A stretch of 64,000 nucleotides of DNA from Atrichornis clamosus (GCA_013400975.1 WBMZ01006400.1:1-64000), one strand, 5' to 3'. Shown: positions 38,751 to 50,973, counted from the first letter of the stretch. Numbers and translations are program-made. Notes: generated by a model from the sequence alone, not told the origin.

Positions 38751-39370
38751 TCATACTGAGTGCCAGTGTAGGTTGCAGCTGTAGCCAGTGGGCAGCAGAC
38801 ACCTGCTCACCCTCTGTTCCTTGAGGCTCTCAGGAGCCAGGCATCCCAGGGCAGCTGTAGCAGCCCAGGGCCATCTCACTGCGTTCCCTGTGGCTGACAT
38901 TATGCGGTGTGACAGGGACACATCCAGCAGTACGAGGGTCAAGGGATGGAGGCGGTCAGGCCCACCCAGGAAATTTGGGAAGAGCAGTCTGTGATGCTTC
39001 TGATTGTGACAGCTGCCCTCTTTCCTAGTGATCTTCTGGCTCCCACTGAACAGGAGTGAAGGGAGGAGTGTGTCACCTGGGCAGAGGTGGGATGGCTGCA
39101 TGTGCACAGCAAAGCCAGGGCTTTTGGGAGGAATGAGATTCCGAGCAGCGTGGCCGGGGCCATGGACGTCCTGCAGGAGGTCCAGCTGTGCCAAGCCTGG
39201 CATGGCCAACCTGTGTGCCGGGGTTATTAGCTGCAGGGCTGCCAGTGCACCCCAAATACACGAACAAATTACTTGTGAAAAGAAATTACAGAGAGATGAC
39301 TCAGTGATTGTATTTTACGGGAATCCACAGACCTATCGGGACACTTACATTATTGATTTTTTCCATTGAT
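38751..39370. other. GC-richer block with overlapping open frames
   Basis: From about 38,750 to 39,260 the sequence is richer in GC and keeps more CpG than its surroundings. The longest open frame outside the CpG island and the 49-kb block lies here on the minus strand (ATG at 39203, stop at 38751-38753, about 150 codons), with a 113-codon plus-strand frame overlapping it. Neither translation shows a signal peptide, a repeat or a motif that I recognise, and both frames are interrupted by no obvious splice sites. It may be a decayed element, a regulatory block or a chance pair of frames. I do not call a gene. Confidence 0.3.
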
Positions 39371-39931
39371 AGATTCCCCTTCCGAATGTAAAGAGAGCAA
39401 TCGAGCATTAATGTATGAATGCAGATTTCATGAGACTCCCTAACCAGCTGCTCATGAAATAGTAATGTCATTCTTGAATAAGGGAAATGGTGAATCTAGT
39501 GGTCGTTTTAACTGCTGTCTAATGGCTTGACAAAAGGTATCTGCACGATACAACACAAGACAACTTTTTACTGCAGTTCATATTTCAAACCTGAATTTGT
39601 AGTAGTTGGAGCACGATTCCTAAAAAATCCTCAGATGCACTATAAGTTGTAAATTCCTACTACACTGTAAACAGGATGTGTTGTTTACAGCTTTAGATCC
39701 ACTAAATATTTGTGGATTTGCTTCCTCAGCTATAGCACAAACTTACTGGTGATAACTCCCTGCCTTGTTCAATAACTTCCAGTAATTATCATGAAGAAAA
39801 TGCAATAAATTCATGTAATAGACTGCCCCTTTGCTATAATATACAATGAGAAGCAATCAATGCTCCTTACAATGAGGAGAAGAAATACAACTGTGTTTTA
39901 TTTTATAGCTTTAGCAATGCAGCTTTGGAAA
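39371..39931. other. Gene-free stretch with a hairpin
   Basis: No exon or repeat recognised. The segment 39,390-39,520 has enhancer-like texture and contains the perfect hairpin annotated at 39425-39460. Confidence 0.45.
39425..39460. other. Perfect 10-bp inverted repeat (hairpin)
   Basis: ATTTCATGAG (39425-39434) is the exact reverse complement of CTCATGAAAT (39451-39460), separated by a 16-base loop. A weaker extension (GAATG at 39417-39421 with CATTC at 39469-39473) lies beyond an uneven internal loop. The stem is too short for a microRNA precursor. It may be a paired transcription-factor site or chance. Confidence 0.6.
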
Positions 39932-39944
39932 CCACCAGAGGGAG
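39932..39944 (+). promoter_or_regulatory. CTCF-like core
   Basis: CCACCAGAGGGAG agrees with the CTCF core (CCASYAGRKGGCR) at all but one position, with A where C is expected near the end. CTCF cores of this kind mark insulators and loop anchors. Occupancy is unknown. Confidence 0.35.
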
Positions 39945-42900
39945 TAGAGGGAAACTCCAGTGGTCAAATTCCAGCCCTGTGAAACACAGCCCAGGGCTGG
40001 CATTTTACAAAGCAGCAACACAACAGCGTGCTGCGTACTTCTTAGGAGACTATTTTATTTGCTCACTCATCCAGCAAATGCAGCATCCCCATGAATTGAT
40101 GCTCTTATTTCATATGCTTAGAAAGAGGGAAGCAATATAAGTCTCATAAATAACCCTCAAACTTAGCCTTTGGCCAAATAATTGTAAAAAAGATGATGCA
40201 GGAAAAGGATAGCAAAATATCTACTTTAGCAGTTACCAACAATAATAATGGAAAACGAGATAGCTATATTTAATAATCATGGATTTAATATATAGCTTTA
40301 GTGTAACTTAAATCAAAGGGCATTTCTGAGACCATCCTTGTTATGCTTAAAATATAATTACACGCTACATATCTTGGAAAGTAAATGAAAGCCTTTTCCT
40401 AGTGATTTGTTATACATTCCTTTTTTCCCTCTGGCTAAGTGAAGGCCAGGCCTCTGAAGAGTTTCAAGTATAATGCACAGTGAATATAAAACAGTCCATT
40501 AATTGGCATAATAGGTCCTGGCATGTAATTGCATTGCTAAGGTACTATGGATAGCTGCTGAGTGAAATGGTATTTATTCAAGGTTGTTAGTCATCCGTGG
40601 ATAACTTTATTTGTCCACTGATGCTTAAATAAATGCATCATCCATCAGTAAGAATACTTATGAAAAAATTTATTGCAAAAATCATTATCATGTCTCAAAT
40701 TATAAAAGGAAACAGTATATAAAAATTGCTGAGCAGTGGTACAATAAAGCCATTCCATGATGTGGTTTGCTTGTTTTTCTGTCAATGGACAGTAAAATAT
40801 GGTTGAAAAATCAAGGCTGAATGGCAAGTTTGCATGCTTGCAATATTTACTCTAGCCACTGATTATACTAGCTATCTTTAAAAAAAAATTCTAATCATTC
40901 TTAAAGTGCTATAAAAATTAACCTAATATAAATAGGAGAAATGCATTCAATAATGAATGCAGCACCAACTGCAAGAAAATTTTAAAAATTAACAGTGTGT
41001 GTAAGCTACACATTCATATATGGCAGCATCCTTTGCTGACAATATTGTTTTGTTGTTATTTTGCAATGAGCAGTAATTCCTGAGAAAACAGTGAAGAACA
41101 AATCATACAGACACAATAGCAAGACACAAGAATTGCTTGATTACGGACAGTCTTAAATAAGGCTTAAATAAGTCAGAAAACACCTACAAAGAATTCCCAT
41201 TGATACTGCCAACAGCTCGCCTCAAAACACCTTTGTATCTCATGTGGATAAAGAAATTATTAAGGATCTGATTTTTGGATAGAGTGCAGCCACATCCTCT
41301 TTTATCTTCAGCTACATATGCAAACACTCATTATTTTGACAATCCTACTGTCAAGATCTTATCTCATCAGACGTTCCTCCTGAATAGAACTGAATAACAT
41401 CTAACATACAAGGGATACAAGTATGCAAACAAGGTTTAAAAGGAAATACATACATTAATTGAAAGAATGGTGCCTATAGCTGCAGCAAGTGCCTTGTTAT
41501 TCATATTTCTAATTTCTTGGTAATTTTCAGCACAGTTTGACTGGGATCATGATGCTTTGCCTGTTGGGCTTACAACCCTTTTCAAAGGGTTAATTCCAGG
41601 TTTTTAGATAGATATGAAGAGAAAACAACTTCTTTTGAGTTCAAAAGGGTCGCATAAGCATTATTTGCAATTCCCATCAATAAATCACGGGTCATCTCCG
41701 GCCAGTTTTGATTTCCACACCTCCCACCGACCTCAGGGCCACCAGCCACCTCCCCACCTGCATGCTCAGTCAAAGCCATCCTGTTTGTCAAGTGGCTGAA
41801 CTCATCACATTCATCCATCTCATGGAACATAGAAGCTGGCAAATTGCATAAATTAATAAGAAAGAAGCCAATTTTAGAAGATTTTACATTTTTAGCAGTG
41901 CAAAAAAAGAGTGGTCACAGAGCAGTAACTCCTGACTTCCTAATGCACATCAAATTTCCCAGGAGACAGGGAAAATTCCACCCAACTCACAGAAGGGGTT
42001 ATTAGCTACATCTAAATATAAAGCTGATCAGTGAAGCCTGATCCTGCAAACACATATGCATGCTATTAACTTAAGATATACAAGGTGTTGCAGCAATCTT
42101 AGTGAGGTAACTCATGCGTTAAATTAACCACATCTATATTATGGGGATTAGAACACAGCAGCAATGTCTTTTCCTTGGGATTCACTTTTGAGGACTTCTC
42201 GAAGGTGTCAAAGACTTGGTGTCAAGTTTTGAAATGTCAAATAACATGATTTAAGAGTAAGTAGGAAAAAACCCTCCAGTCCTGTGTCTAAGACTCCCTA
42301 TCATCTAAGCAGCATTTAGAGTTTTTCCTGCAAGTACTATGCTATTAAGAAAGACTTTCAACCTTTCTACATATTACTTTATTTCCACCTCTCTAGACCG
42401 TATTTTCCCAGATTTATAAACTTCATTGAATGTGCTTCTTGTTCTATTTTATTCCTTGATAATTCTATGTTTACAAGTTAATGACCAAAATAGGGAAATT
42501 CAGTCTAATGGCTATTCTTTATGAACTGGTTTATAAAACAAGATCAATTTTGTATTAGAAGTCCATTTGGACACATCAGCCTCTGTTGCTGCTACACAAT
42601 GAAGTAAGCAGTTAACACTGAACCTGTCAATAAGCATGCATTGAACATTTATTCCTGACTATTACCTAATTCATTATCGAGTTCAACTACACTTAACTTG
42701 TGTAATACACCGACCCAGGAGCATCACTTAACTCTTAGATCTATTGCATTTAATTTTCCACCCCCTGGTCTGTTCATTCAATTTATCAGAAATTATCCTC
42801 TGAAGCAACTCCAACCATCTGCCATTTAAACTATCTTTTTACTTCAGTACTGCCTAAAATATTTATTACCTTACATGTTTTAAACTGAATCAATAATTAA

Positions 42901-44465
42901 ATTATTAAAGAGAATGATCCCAACAAAGAAAGCAAAAGAATTCTACTCTTCAACAACCCACCAAAATGCACTTTCTGCTGCTGTGGTTACTTATTAGTAT
43001 TAAAAAATCTAAGAATCCACCCCAGCTTATACAGATTATGCAAAAATCTGTTGCGTGAAACTTTGTTGAAAAGGAAAATTTTTCTTGAGACGAAGAAATA
43101 CTAAATCTTGCATTTTCTCTTCTTCCATTCACTTGTAAAGAAGTAATCTTATTTTTAACTTACCTATCGGAAATCCTCACTTATTCATGTCCTTAAAAGT
43201 TATAATTTTCTATGGTGTCCTCTTGGCAACTGTACATTAGAATCCTCTAGCAACAGACTGAAAATATTTTGCTTAATAGGACTCTAATTTTCAACCTTTC
43301 ATGTATACTGTCATTTTAAGAACAGTAACTAAATTCACAGTTTTCAGTCTCCTGGAGGCTTTTGTATCAAATATGCATTAAAAAATAATAAAGGCATCAA
43401 CAATTTACTTCCACTGTCACATATTAAGCATATGCATAGTATGTTTCTGTACTTCACCTAATTTTTGCTTGCCCTAATATTTGCTTACTAGCAGTCCTTC
43501 TAATATTTGATGTAATACTTTTCTATAGTAGCAAGGTTTCAAAAAACATTAAACCCTCCAAAAAACCTCACTGCAACTGCAACTCCATGACATAAGAAAG
43601 CAGGGGAAAGACAACATTTATTACGTAAGTATCATTATTAAAATTTGTGTCAGACTCTTTAATGTGACACATTCCTTGCCCAGGTTGCACCAAGATAGAT
43701 GGACCCTGACCTGGGCTCCTGCCTGGAAGTAAGGGGGAGAACTGAGAACACCTGTAGTGGGTTTTTTCCAGTATCAGAGTACTCTTCCAGCATTCAAAAA
43801 ATGCTGCTGAAGGGCTTCTGACAGGTCTGGTTTGCATTCATTCATGCCAGTTTTAAGCACTATCCAAATGTTGTCAATAACCTCCTCTCCCTTCCTTGTG
43901 TTTAACCCTTGGTTATATTTACAAAGATGAATCATGTGCTTCTGCCTTCATTTTACCAGGCTAAATAAGTAAGTCTTATTATATAACACAGTTTAATTTC
44001 TTCTCATATGATAGATTCACTGTTCGCTTAATCATCATAATTGCACTTCTTTCCATCTGTTCTCATTTAACTTCATTTTTCTTGAACAAGGATGACCAGA
44101 TTGTACCTACCTCTCCAAACAAGATTAATGCCTTCAGTGATTCTCATTCTTCATTATTTCTTCAGAAAATTTTATTGGACCGCATTTACCTTTTTTTTTT
44201 AGAGTGCATTGCACAGTTGCAGAAGAACCTTAAATTCAGTAATTAATAACTGAAAATATCCTAACATTTTAATACCAAGTTCTACTCATAAAAATTGTTA
44301 CTTGGATTTTGAATTTAATACAAGATGTCCTTTGATGTAATCACATATCAGGTTACACAGGCATCAGGTTACACCTGAATTTCAAATCTTACGTGATACA
44401 TGCTTACAACAAGTTCAGAAAAACTTATCTTGTTTCAGGATATTTCATCATCATTATCATCAAAT
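39945..44465. other. Gene-free stretch
   Basis: AT-rich sequence without recognised exons or RNA genes. Two small tandem duplications are visible: CTTAAATAAG at 41152-41161 and again at 41163-41172, and ATCAGGTTACAC at 44347-44358 and again at 44363-44374. Confidence 0.55.
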
Positions 44466-44506
44466 ATCCTCAGTTGGAAGGGACCCGCAAGCATTATTGA
44501 GTCTAT
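44466..44506 (-). mobile_element. CR1 3' end scrap
   Basis: CTCAGTTGGAAGGGACCCGC followed by AAGCATTATTGAGTC resembles a CR1 subfamily end (GAGTTGGAAGGGACCCAYAAGGATCATTGAGTCCAA) read in reverse. Only about 40 bp are clear, and the terminal ATTCTATGA-type repeat is missing or decayed. Confidence 0.5.
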
Positions 44507-46304
44507 TTTTAAAACCATGAAGTCTCAAATCTACCACAAAAGTAAAGGAAAAATGACCTTAATAGCTGAATTTGGGGTCATTCTTCCTCCCTGCCCCTTC
44601 TGTTCTCATTAATTGTCTTCACTTTTGCCCCAGTGTCCTGAAGCAGCACTCTCAGAAAACCAAAATCAAGGCAATAAGTCTCTGTTACTGCTACCTGCAC
44701 TCAGAGAAATTTCATCAAGTCAGAGATCAAGTCAAAGGCAGTTAACTATTCTTCTTTTTTTTCTGTCCCTTATTGCTACTTTTTTCAAACTAATTATTAA
44801 CATTACCCATACCATCAGTGTGGTAGTGAGGAGCTCTTATTAGAAAAATGTTGCTATTTAAAACATGATACATACATAGGAAAAAAGAAAATTACAGGTT
44901 AAAATCTTTATTTACTTTGTTAAGTGAGCAACTTATTTATTACAATTTTGGGGGAAAAAATTATTGAAAATCCAAGCCTGGATATGAGGTCTTAAAATGG
45001 TGAAATTCTAGAAGAAAATCATAATTACAAGAGCCAACTCTATTTTAGAGAGGAGGTAAAAGATTTGTTCTAAGCACCACTGAAAACATTACATTTTAAA
45101 GGAATCTTCAGAAATGAATCCACATCATAAAAAAGAATTAAACTCTCTATAGGATATCCATAATCTTAAAATCTCAGCACTTCTAATTATTTGCCATTTA
45201 CATTTATAGGAAAATATTGGAAGATCACAAACTCATTTTAGGCCCTATTGTGTGAAACTGTAGCTCATTATGGTCCACTCCCTCTGAAGAATTTCCTATT
45301 TTGCCTAAGATTTAGCAAGAAAAAAATGGAAATGGTAGGGTTGTAAAAGAACACAAGTGTATTGGTCTATCATGCCATTAAGTTACTCAACTTGCTCACT
45401 TCTGGAATGGAATATCTTAAGGCAATTAGTATTATTTTTCTCTCTATTTTTGCGGCAATAAAGAGCACGCTGAACACACTTTACTAAAATCTGCTCATTG
45501 TTTCATGTTATAAGGAAACTTTTATCACAAAATAATTAAGAGTGACTAATTAAAAAATGTCGCTTAGAAGTCACTCACAGCCCAGCAAAGCCTGGCTCCA
45601 GCTTTGGAGCTGCAGGATCTCCAGGCAGTTCTGTAATTTGCATAAACACAAAACACATAAAACTCTTCCAACTACTTTTCCAAGTACATGTTTTAACAAC
45701 TGACATCAATAATCACAAAACTGGAAAGGGCTAAAGTAAAAGCCAGTGATATGTTCAATCAGGAAGAGAATTTTTGTTTGTTTGCATATAATTTTCACAC
45801 TTACTGTTCTACAACAGAGATCAGAAAGAAAAAAAAAAAGAAGTGATCTTTACACTATTGAAAGATGAAGCCTGATAAGTAAAGAACTCAAACCTTTTTC
45901 TATAGCATTTCATTAATAAAAGCAGTTTTTAAATTTGAATATATGCCATTGCCCCCCCTCTCCTGATTTTCACACTAATTTTGACAGTTTTCCATATACA
46001 CACAGGAAAAACAAGTATCTCAGAGACTCTAGGTTCCCCACGAGACATTGAAATTCAGTTAAAGAACGCAATAAAAACTAATCTTACGCCTTACATTAAC
46101 CTTTTAAAGATGTTATTGCCATTCCTACCTCTACCCTGCTACAACTTTCATATTGCAGTTTTTAAGTATTCAATGTAGACTTTCTGAATATAGATTGGAA
46201 GTCCAGCTATTAGTAAAGAAAGCCACTTGCAGAACACACTAAAAGTACCTATTTCTGCATGTAGAAACCACAATGTTTTGAGCTAAAATTTGTTTCACTC
46301 ACAG
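44507..46304. other. Gene-free stretch
   Basis: No recognisable exon, repeat family or RNA gene. An 11-A run occurs at about 45829-45839. Confidence 0.55.
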
Positions 46305-46401
46305 GCAATCAGGACTGACTTCTCCTCCTCCTACTGCTACGTGGAGCCAGCAAGATACTTCTGGTATGCAAAACGTGGAGCTGCTTCTACAGTGAATACA
46401 G
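46305..46401 (+). other. Exon-like interval, one fully open frame
   Basis: A pyrimidine-rich stretch ending TTTCACTCACAG (AG at 46303-46304) is followed by 97 bp with a good donor, ATACAG|GTAAAT (GT at 46402-46403). The frame starting at 46305 is open throughout (32 codons, beginning AIRTDFSSSYCYVEPARYF). A second frame reaches a stop just before the donor. I recognise no family in either. Length and splice sites are typical of an internal vertebrate exon, but a 97-bp open frame is expected by chance fairly often. Confidence 0.25.
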
Positions 46402-47240
46402 GTAAATGTAAAGGAACCTCAACTGACTTTTCTCAGGCACTTGTCCTCACTTAATGATGAGGTGCAGTCATTCAGCACAGCTGATCTCTCCAGGAAGTCG
46501 TCTGCATCTCTTCCACAGAACACTTCCCCAAACACAAAATAATATTTGTGAGCTTGGGATTGACTTCCATCATGTAGTAATATCCTTTTTCTATGAGAGT
46601 TTGTTGGATGCACAAGCAGTAATGCTTTGGGTAGATGTGGAATACTAAGAGGCAGGATCTCTCATTTCAAACAAAATTTCCTCTATTTGACAAGACAGAA
46701 AAATAATTTCACCGAAAAAAATCCTAGTGAATGGAACTATTTTAGTTTAATAAATCCATCACACATCAATAGAATTAGCATACACACATCATCCTGTATA
46801 AAAATCACTATCAAATGACACATTACAGGCTTCTAAACACATTTTTTTATTAATATCAGTGAGGCTGAGTGCTAGTTTACAGTTTTAGATGCCTCCATAC
46901 GTGCATGAGGTACGAGCACAGAACTCTGCACGCAACACCCCCCTCCCTCTTGTAACATATTTGCAGTGTGTATAAACTGTCTTTGGGGATTAATGTTATC
47001 TCAGAGTTTTTCTTGGCTGATAAGTAGAATACGAGAGGGCAGAGCTCAAGTGCCCCTGGCCCAGCCTGTGCCCAGTGACAGCTGACAGCTCCAAGAGGAG
47101 TGTTTTGGCCAGAAGGCAAAATGTACATCCCATCTAATCCACCCCAAGGTTGTCCAAGAACTCAAGGAATAAACACTTGCCTTGTATTTTCCTCTATATT
47201 CTCTCAATCTGGTAACATGACCTAAGCAGAAATCTCTTAA
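46402..47240. other. Gene-free stretch
   Basis: No recognised gene or repeat. A locally GC-richer patch lies directly to the left of the next CR1 fragment (47,030-47,170). Confidence 0.5.
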
Positions 47241-47380
47241 TATCACAGGATCAGAATCCCAGGTTGGAAGGGACCTCAAGGATCATCTGTTCCATCTTTT
47301 CTTGGCAAAAGCATGGCCTAGGCAAGGTGGCCCAACATCCCATCCAGCTAAATCACAAAATTGTGCAATTTCGGGGAAAG
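47241..47380 (-). mobile_element. CR1 LINE 3' fragment
   Basis: TATCACAGGATCAGAATCCC, then AGGTTGGAAGGGACCTCAAG and GATCATCTGTTCCA, CTTGGCAAAAGCATGGCCTA and GGCCCAACATCCCATCCAGCT, match the end of a CR1 subfamily that carries the 'GGCAAAAGCA(C/T)GGCCTAG' segment, read in reverse. Similarity fades at about 47,380. The minus-strand frames at 46877-47279 overlap it partly and are not genes. Confidence 0.9.
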
Positions 47381-49279
47381 GCAAGAAACGAGATGAAATG
47401 AAAACTATGTATCAGATAACAGCGATAACCTGTCTCTTAGATTTATTATTTAACTTTGTCGAGTTTTTTATTATTACTGATTTATAGACTTTGATGCTGA
47501 AAGGATGCCTGTTTTCTCAGAATACATAATTATAATAGCATAAAAAATAATAAAGAATGTACTATATTCCTCTATCCTGTCTTGAACATCATAAGGCCTG
47601 TTTTATACAGCTCAGGAGGCTCCAAAGAAATTAATGTTAAGCTTATTTTTAGTAATAATATTAGCAGTGACTGGAAAGTTTTCCTCTGGCTTTAACAGTT
47701 AACTTCAGAAGCATTCTAAAAATCAAACCCACAGTTTATTCAATTTAACTCTACACATAAAATAGTATCCATCAGCTACTGACAGCATGAATTTAGATTG
47801 GAAACGGAATAAATGCAGTATTTCAGATGCTGGCAGGCAGTTCTTTGTACACATGAGGGCAAGCGGCACACTGAAAAATATTCAGTTTTAGCTACTAGAC
47901 TTGAGTGAAAGCCAAGAAGCTGGGGGGATCTGTCACACCTGAATGGGCCCACTGCAGTTCAGGGGAAGTCAGTGACACGTGCACTCCTGAATCTCCACAA
48001 CAGTAACTTTGATGAGGACAGATAACAGGAAGGTTGGTTTCTGTACAGGAAACTGAAATTACATATTGCCCTGCCCTTTGATACAAGGAGAGAAAGGCAC
48101 ACAATAGGTTATTGGTTTAAAGGAATAAGAAAAAAAAAAGACAAAAATATCGTTTTGTTTCTATGAACTTTTGGATCATTTTTAAATATGGGATGAGAGC
48201 ATGGCGAGTAAGAGGCTTAAAATCAGACTCTGGAATACAAATTGGGAACTCTCACAAACTCAAAGTTCATGGTATGTTTTTGTAAGATCTCCTAATTAGG
48301 TCTATGAACTTACATGTGAGGTCCTTCCAGTGAGTAACTGCCTCCCTGGCCCCAGGCTCCGACATTCCACAGTCTGAAATGATGCTTGACAATGGCGCTG
48401 TCTTTGCTTGACAGGTGTAACAGCAGAGCTGAGCAAACCACAACAAACCCATTCTGTGGAAGCCTCTCCTGTGCTGTTGCAGTCGGGGCAGCATTTTCTA
48501 CTTCCCTTAAACACAGTGTGTTTATAGCAACTTCAGTGATCATTCACCAGCAACGCTGTTCTTTCCTTCCATGTCTGCAGACACTTCTTGAAAAGTCTGA
48601 GTAGCAATCTTAGCTCAGTGGTATAATTACTGTATTGTTCCTTGCCATGATATAGTCTATCTTCTTTTCATAGTAGAAATATAATATGCACTTAAACAAG
48701 TTGATTGTAAAATTTATGTCACTTTTATTGCAGAATGTCTTTCACATGATTATGACAGGGTTGATGAGTTCTGGTTTTTATCCAAAGACCTGTCTGATGC
48801 CTTTTTTGTGAGAATATAAATATATCTAATATATTTAATCTCATATTAGTCCCTAAGCTAACAAAGAATTAACTCTACTGCATGCACAGCAAGAGAAATG
48901 AACACTAATTAGGTCCAGGTTCCCACAGAAAACCATCAGCATGGTAGTGATGTCAACTAAGTCCTGCCAAGTCCCAGCCTAATGCACTGACCACAGTTTC
49001 ACCTTCTGGACAACAGAATAAGGAAAAGGCATTAGATAGAAAGCAACATTAGATATTTTGTAAAGTTATTCCAGGAAAAGCACATTGTATTTTGAAGGAG
49101 GAGGTGGTTCACGACTTTTCTTATAAATGTTGAAATTTTTTTCAGTTATGGATATTGTTTTTAAAAATGTACCATTAGCATTTGAAGAGCATGTCAGTTT
49201 TGCTCACTCTGCCACACAAAAATCACTAAAAAGTGCAAAGAAAGCTTCAAGATTATATTATTTAATTTTTCTGGCTGAA
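47381..49279. other. Gene-free stretch
   Basis: Ordinary AT-rich sequence. The segment 48,300-48,600 is GC-richer and carries several overlapping 60-77 codon frames on both strands with nothing recognisable. Confidence 0.5.
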
Positions 49280-49600
49280 AGGACTTCATCCCCTCCTGTC
49301 CACAGCCCACCGAGGTACCTGCCGAGGAGCCACTTGGAGACCCACCTCCTCTCCCTGCCCCACCTTGCCACGTGTCCCCTTGGAGCACGCTCTCTTGGCG
49401 GGCCTGAGACGGGACCGCCAGGCCCAGCATCGTGAAACACACGTGGGAAGTGCCTGTCTCCAGCTTCCTGAGCAGCTCCAGGCGGGCACGGCCGCTTCGG
49501 CACCGTGCTGCCCGCGGGAGCAGCCGCTCAGCGGCCGCAGGAGCCGGCGGTGCGGGGCGGCAGAAGCTGCCCACGCCAACACAGAGAAAAGCTTCCGAGC
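49280..49600. promoter_or_regulatory. Isolated CpG island (orphan)
   Basis: About 300 bp of GC-rich DNA stands alone in AT-rich surroundings. I count about 20 CpG dinucleotides between 49,321 and 49,560, ten or more of them in the last 60 bp (GCCCGCGGG, CAGCGGCCGC, GCCGGCGG, GGGGCGG). This is far above the CpG-depleted flanks and suggests a sequence kept unmethylated in the germ line: an alternative promoter, an internal promoter of a lncRNA, or an enhancer-type island. No TATA box is evident. Several frames are open on both strands (up to 155 codons on minus) because GC-rich DNA has few stops; none resembles a known protein. Confidence 0.65.
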
Positions 49601-49680
49601 CTCCTGTTTCCTTCTCACATTCAGCAAATATCTCTTTGGAGCACGCACAGAAGCTTTGCAAGGACTTGCTGCTTCACCAA
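49306..49680 (+). other. Exon-like interval in the orphan CpG island
   Basis: A strong acceptor (CATCCCCTCCTGTCCACAG, ending at 49305) precedes the island, and a donor, CACCAA|GTAAGGA, follows at 49681. One plus frame (codons beginning at 49308) is open across the whole 375 bp, into the donor. The translation is rich in Arg, Ala, Pro and Leu, without recognisable domains. It could be an exon of an unannotated transcript; it could also be an island with fortuitous splice-like flanks. Confidence 0.25.
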
Positions 49681-50892
49681 GTAAGGATGGATTTTCGCAG
49701 CAGTGGCAAAACACGTATTTCTGACACAAAGAATCCCCTCCTCCTGCCTAATTTGCAGCCTCTGCTTTGTAAAATGCAAATCAAAGTGGAGTCAGACCTT
49801 CCATTTCAGAATCTTTTTGAATTTGCCTTGACAGTTTTCTACTCTTTAATGAAATAAAAATGAATCATTTGAGAACTCCTGACCTACACTGCAAGTTTGT
49901 TTTGGTTATTGCTCTTCTTAAGATAACTGGTTTTTGTTTTTTTCAAGAAGCCAGTCTGTCAAAATTAAGACATCATTTTGCAAGTTTTATTAATGCAAAT
50001 ATTTCTTGGAGAAGAACATGCAGAGACAGCAAAAAAGAAACCTTTCCACGGCATTTGTGACAGGCTGCTTTCACAATACATTTTTGAGCAAATTTAAAGT
50101 AAAATCTTTAAGAAAAGCCCTTTCATTTATGAAAAGGCATATTTATGAAAGCACAGACACTCTAAGAAGATTACATCAAGTATACATTCATTATGAATAA
50201 AGAAAATCTGCCTATAAATACATTGAGAAATTAATTAAGAAGGCAAGAGAAAGGGACAGGATGCAAAGTCTCCTTGCCTTTGAAATCAAACATTTGCCAT
50301 AAACGGGATTAAAATAGAAAAGGGATATAGGGGAAAAGTATTCAAGAAATATTATCTAGTGGAAGTATATAAATAGGTAGTAGGTAACTGAATAGGTATA
50401 GAAACTGAAACATCTCCTGAGATGGGACAGAATTTTAACTCAAGAGATACGATTTTAAAATTTGGGATACAAAATAATTCTCTGTGCTTTTATTTTGTTT
50501 TGGTATTAGCTCGTGATTGAAAAGGAACAGTCATTTAAACAGAACAATGCTCTCTTTTTTCTGCTTTGTATTACAGCAGCATGCTTGCTTTGGCTGTAGG
50601 GAAAATATTGAAGAGTCCAACTTTCTTCAAGGTTTGGGAATATGATCAAACAATAAACAAGTATTCTTCCAGCACTCTAGAAGCTTTCAAACTTTTCTAG
50701 AAGCTTGTCAAACCATTGAATGACATTAATATTTAATGCCTAAAATGGATAAATGTTAGGGATCAAAGCCAGGTAGAGGTATTATTATTTGCCGAAGACC
50801 CCATAGTAGTTTGAAAGTATGTCTAAGATGAAAATCTATATATTCTCGATTCTTTGGTTTGGTATGGGGGGGTTTGTGTGTGTTTTTGGTGT
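49681..50892. other. Gene-free stretch
   Basis: AT-rich. Two copies of TCTAGAAGCTT (50676-50686 and 50696-50706) lie 20 bp apart, the second forming TTCTAGAA. A T/G-rich low-complexity patch with a run of Gs lies at about 50,852-50,892. Confidence 0.5.
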
Positions 50893-50936
50893 GATTATTT
50901 TTATATTAATAAATTATTATTTATTATATTTTTATA

Positions 50937-50973
<37 letters not shown>

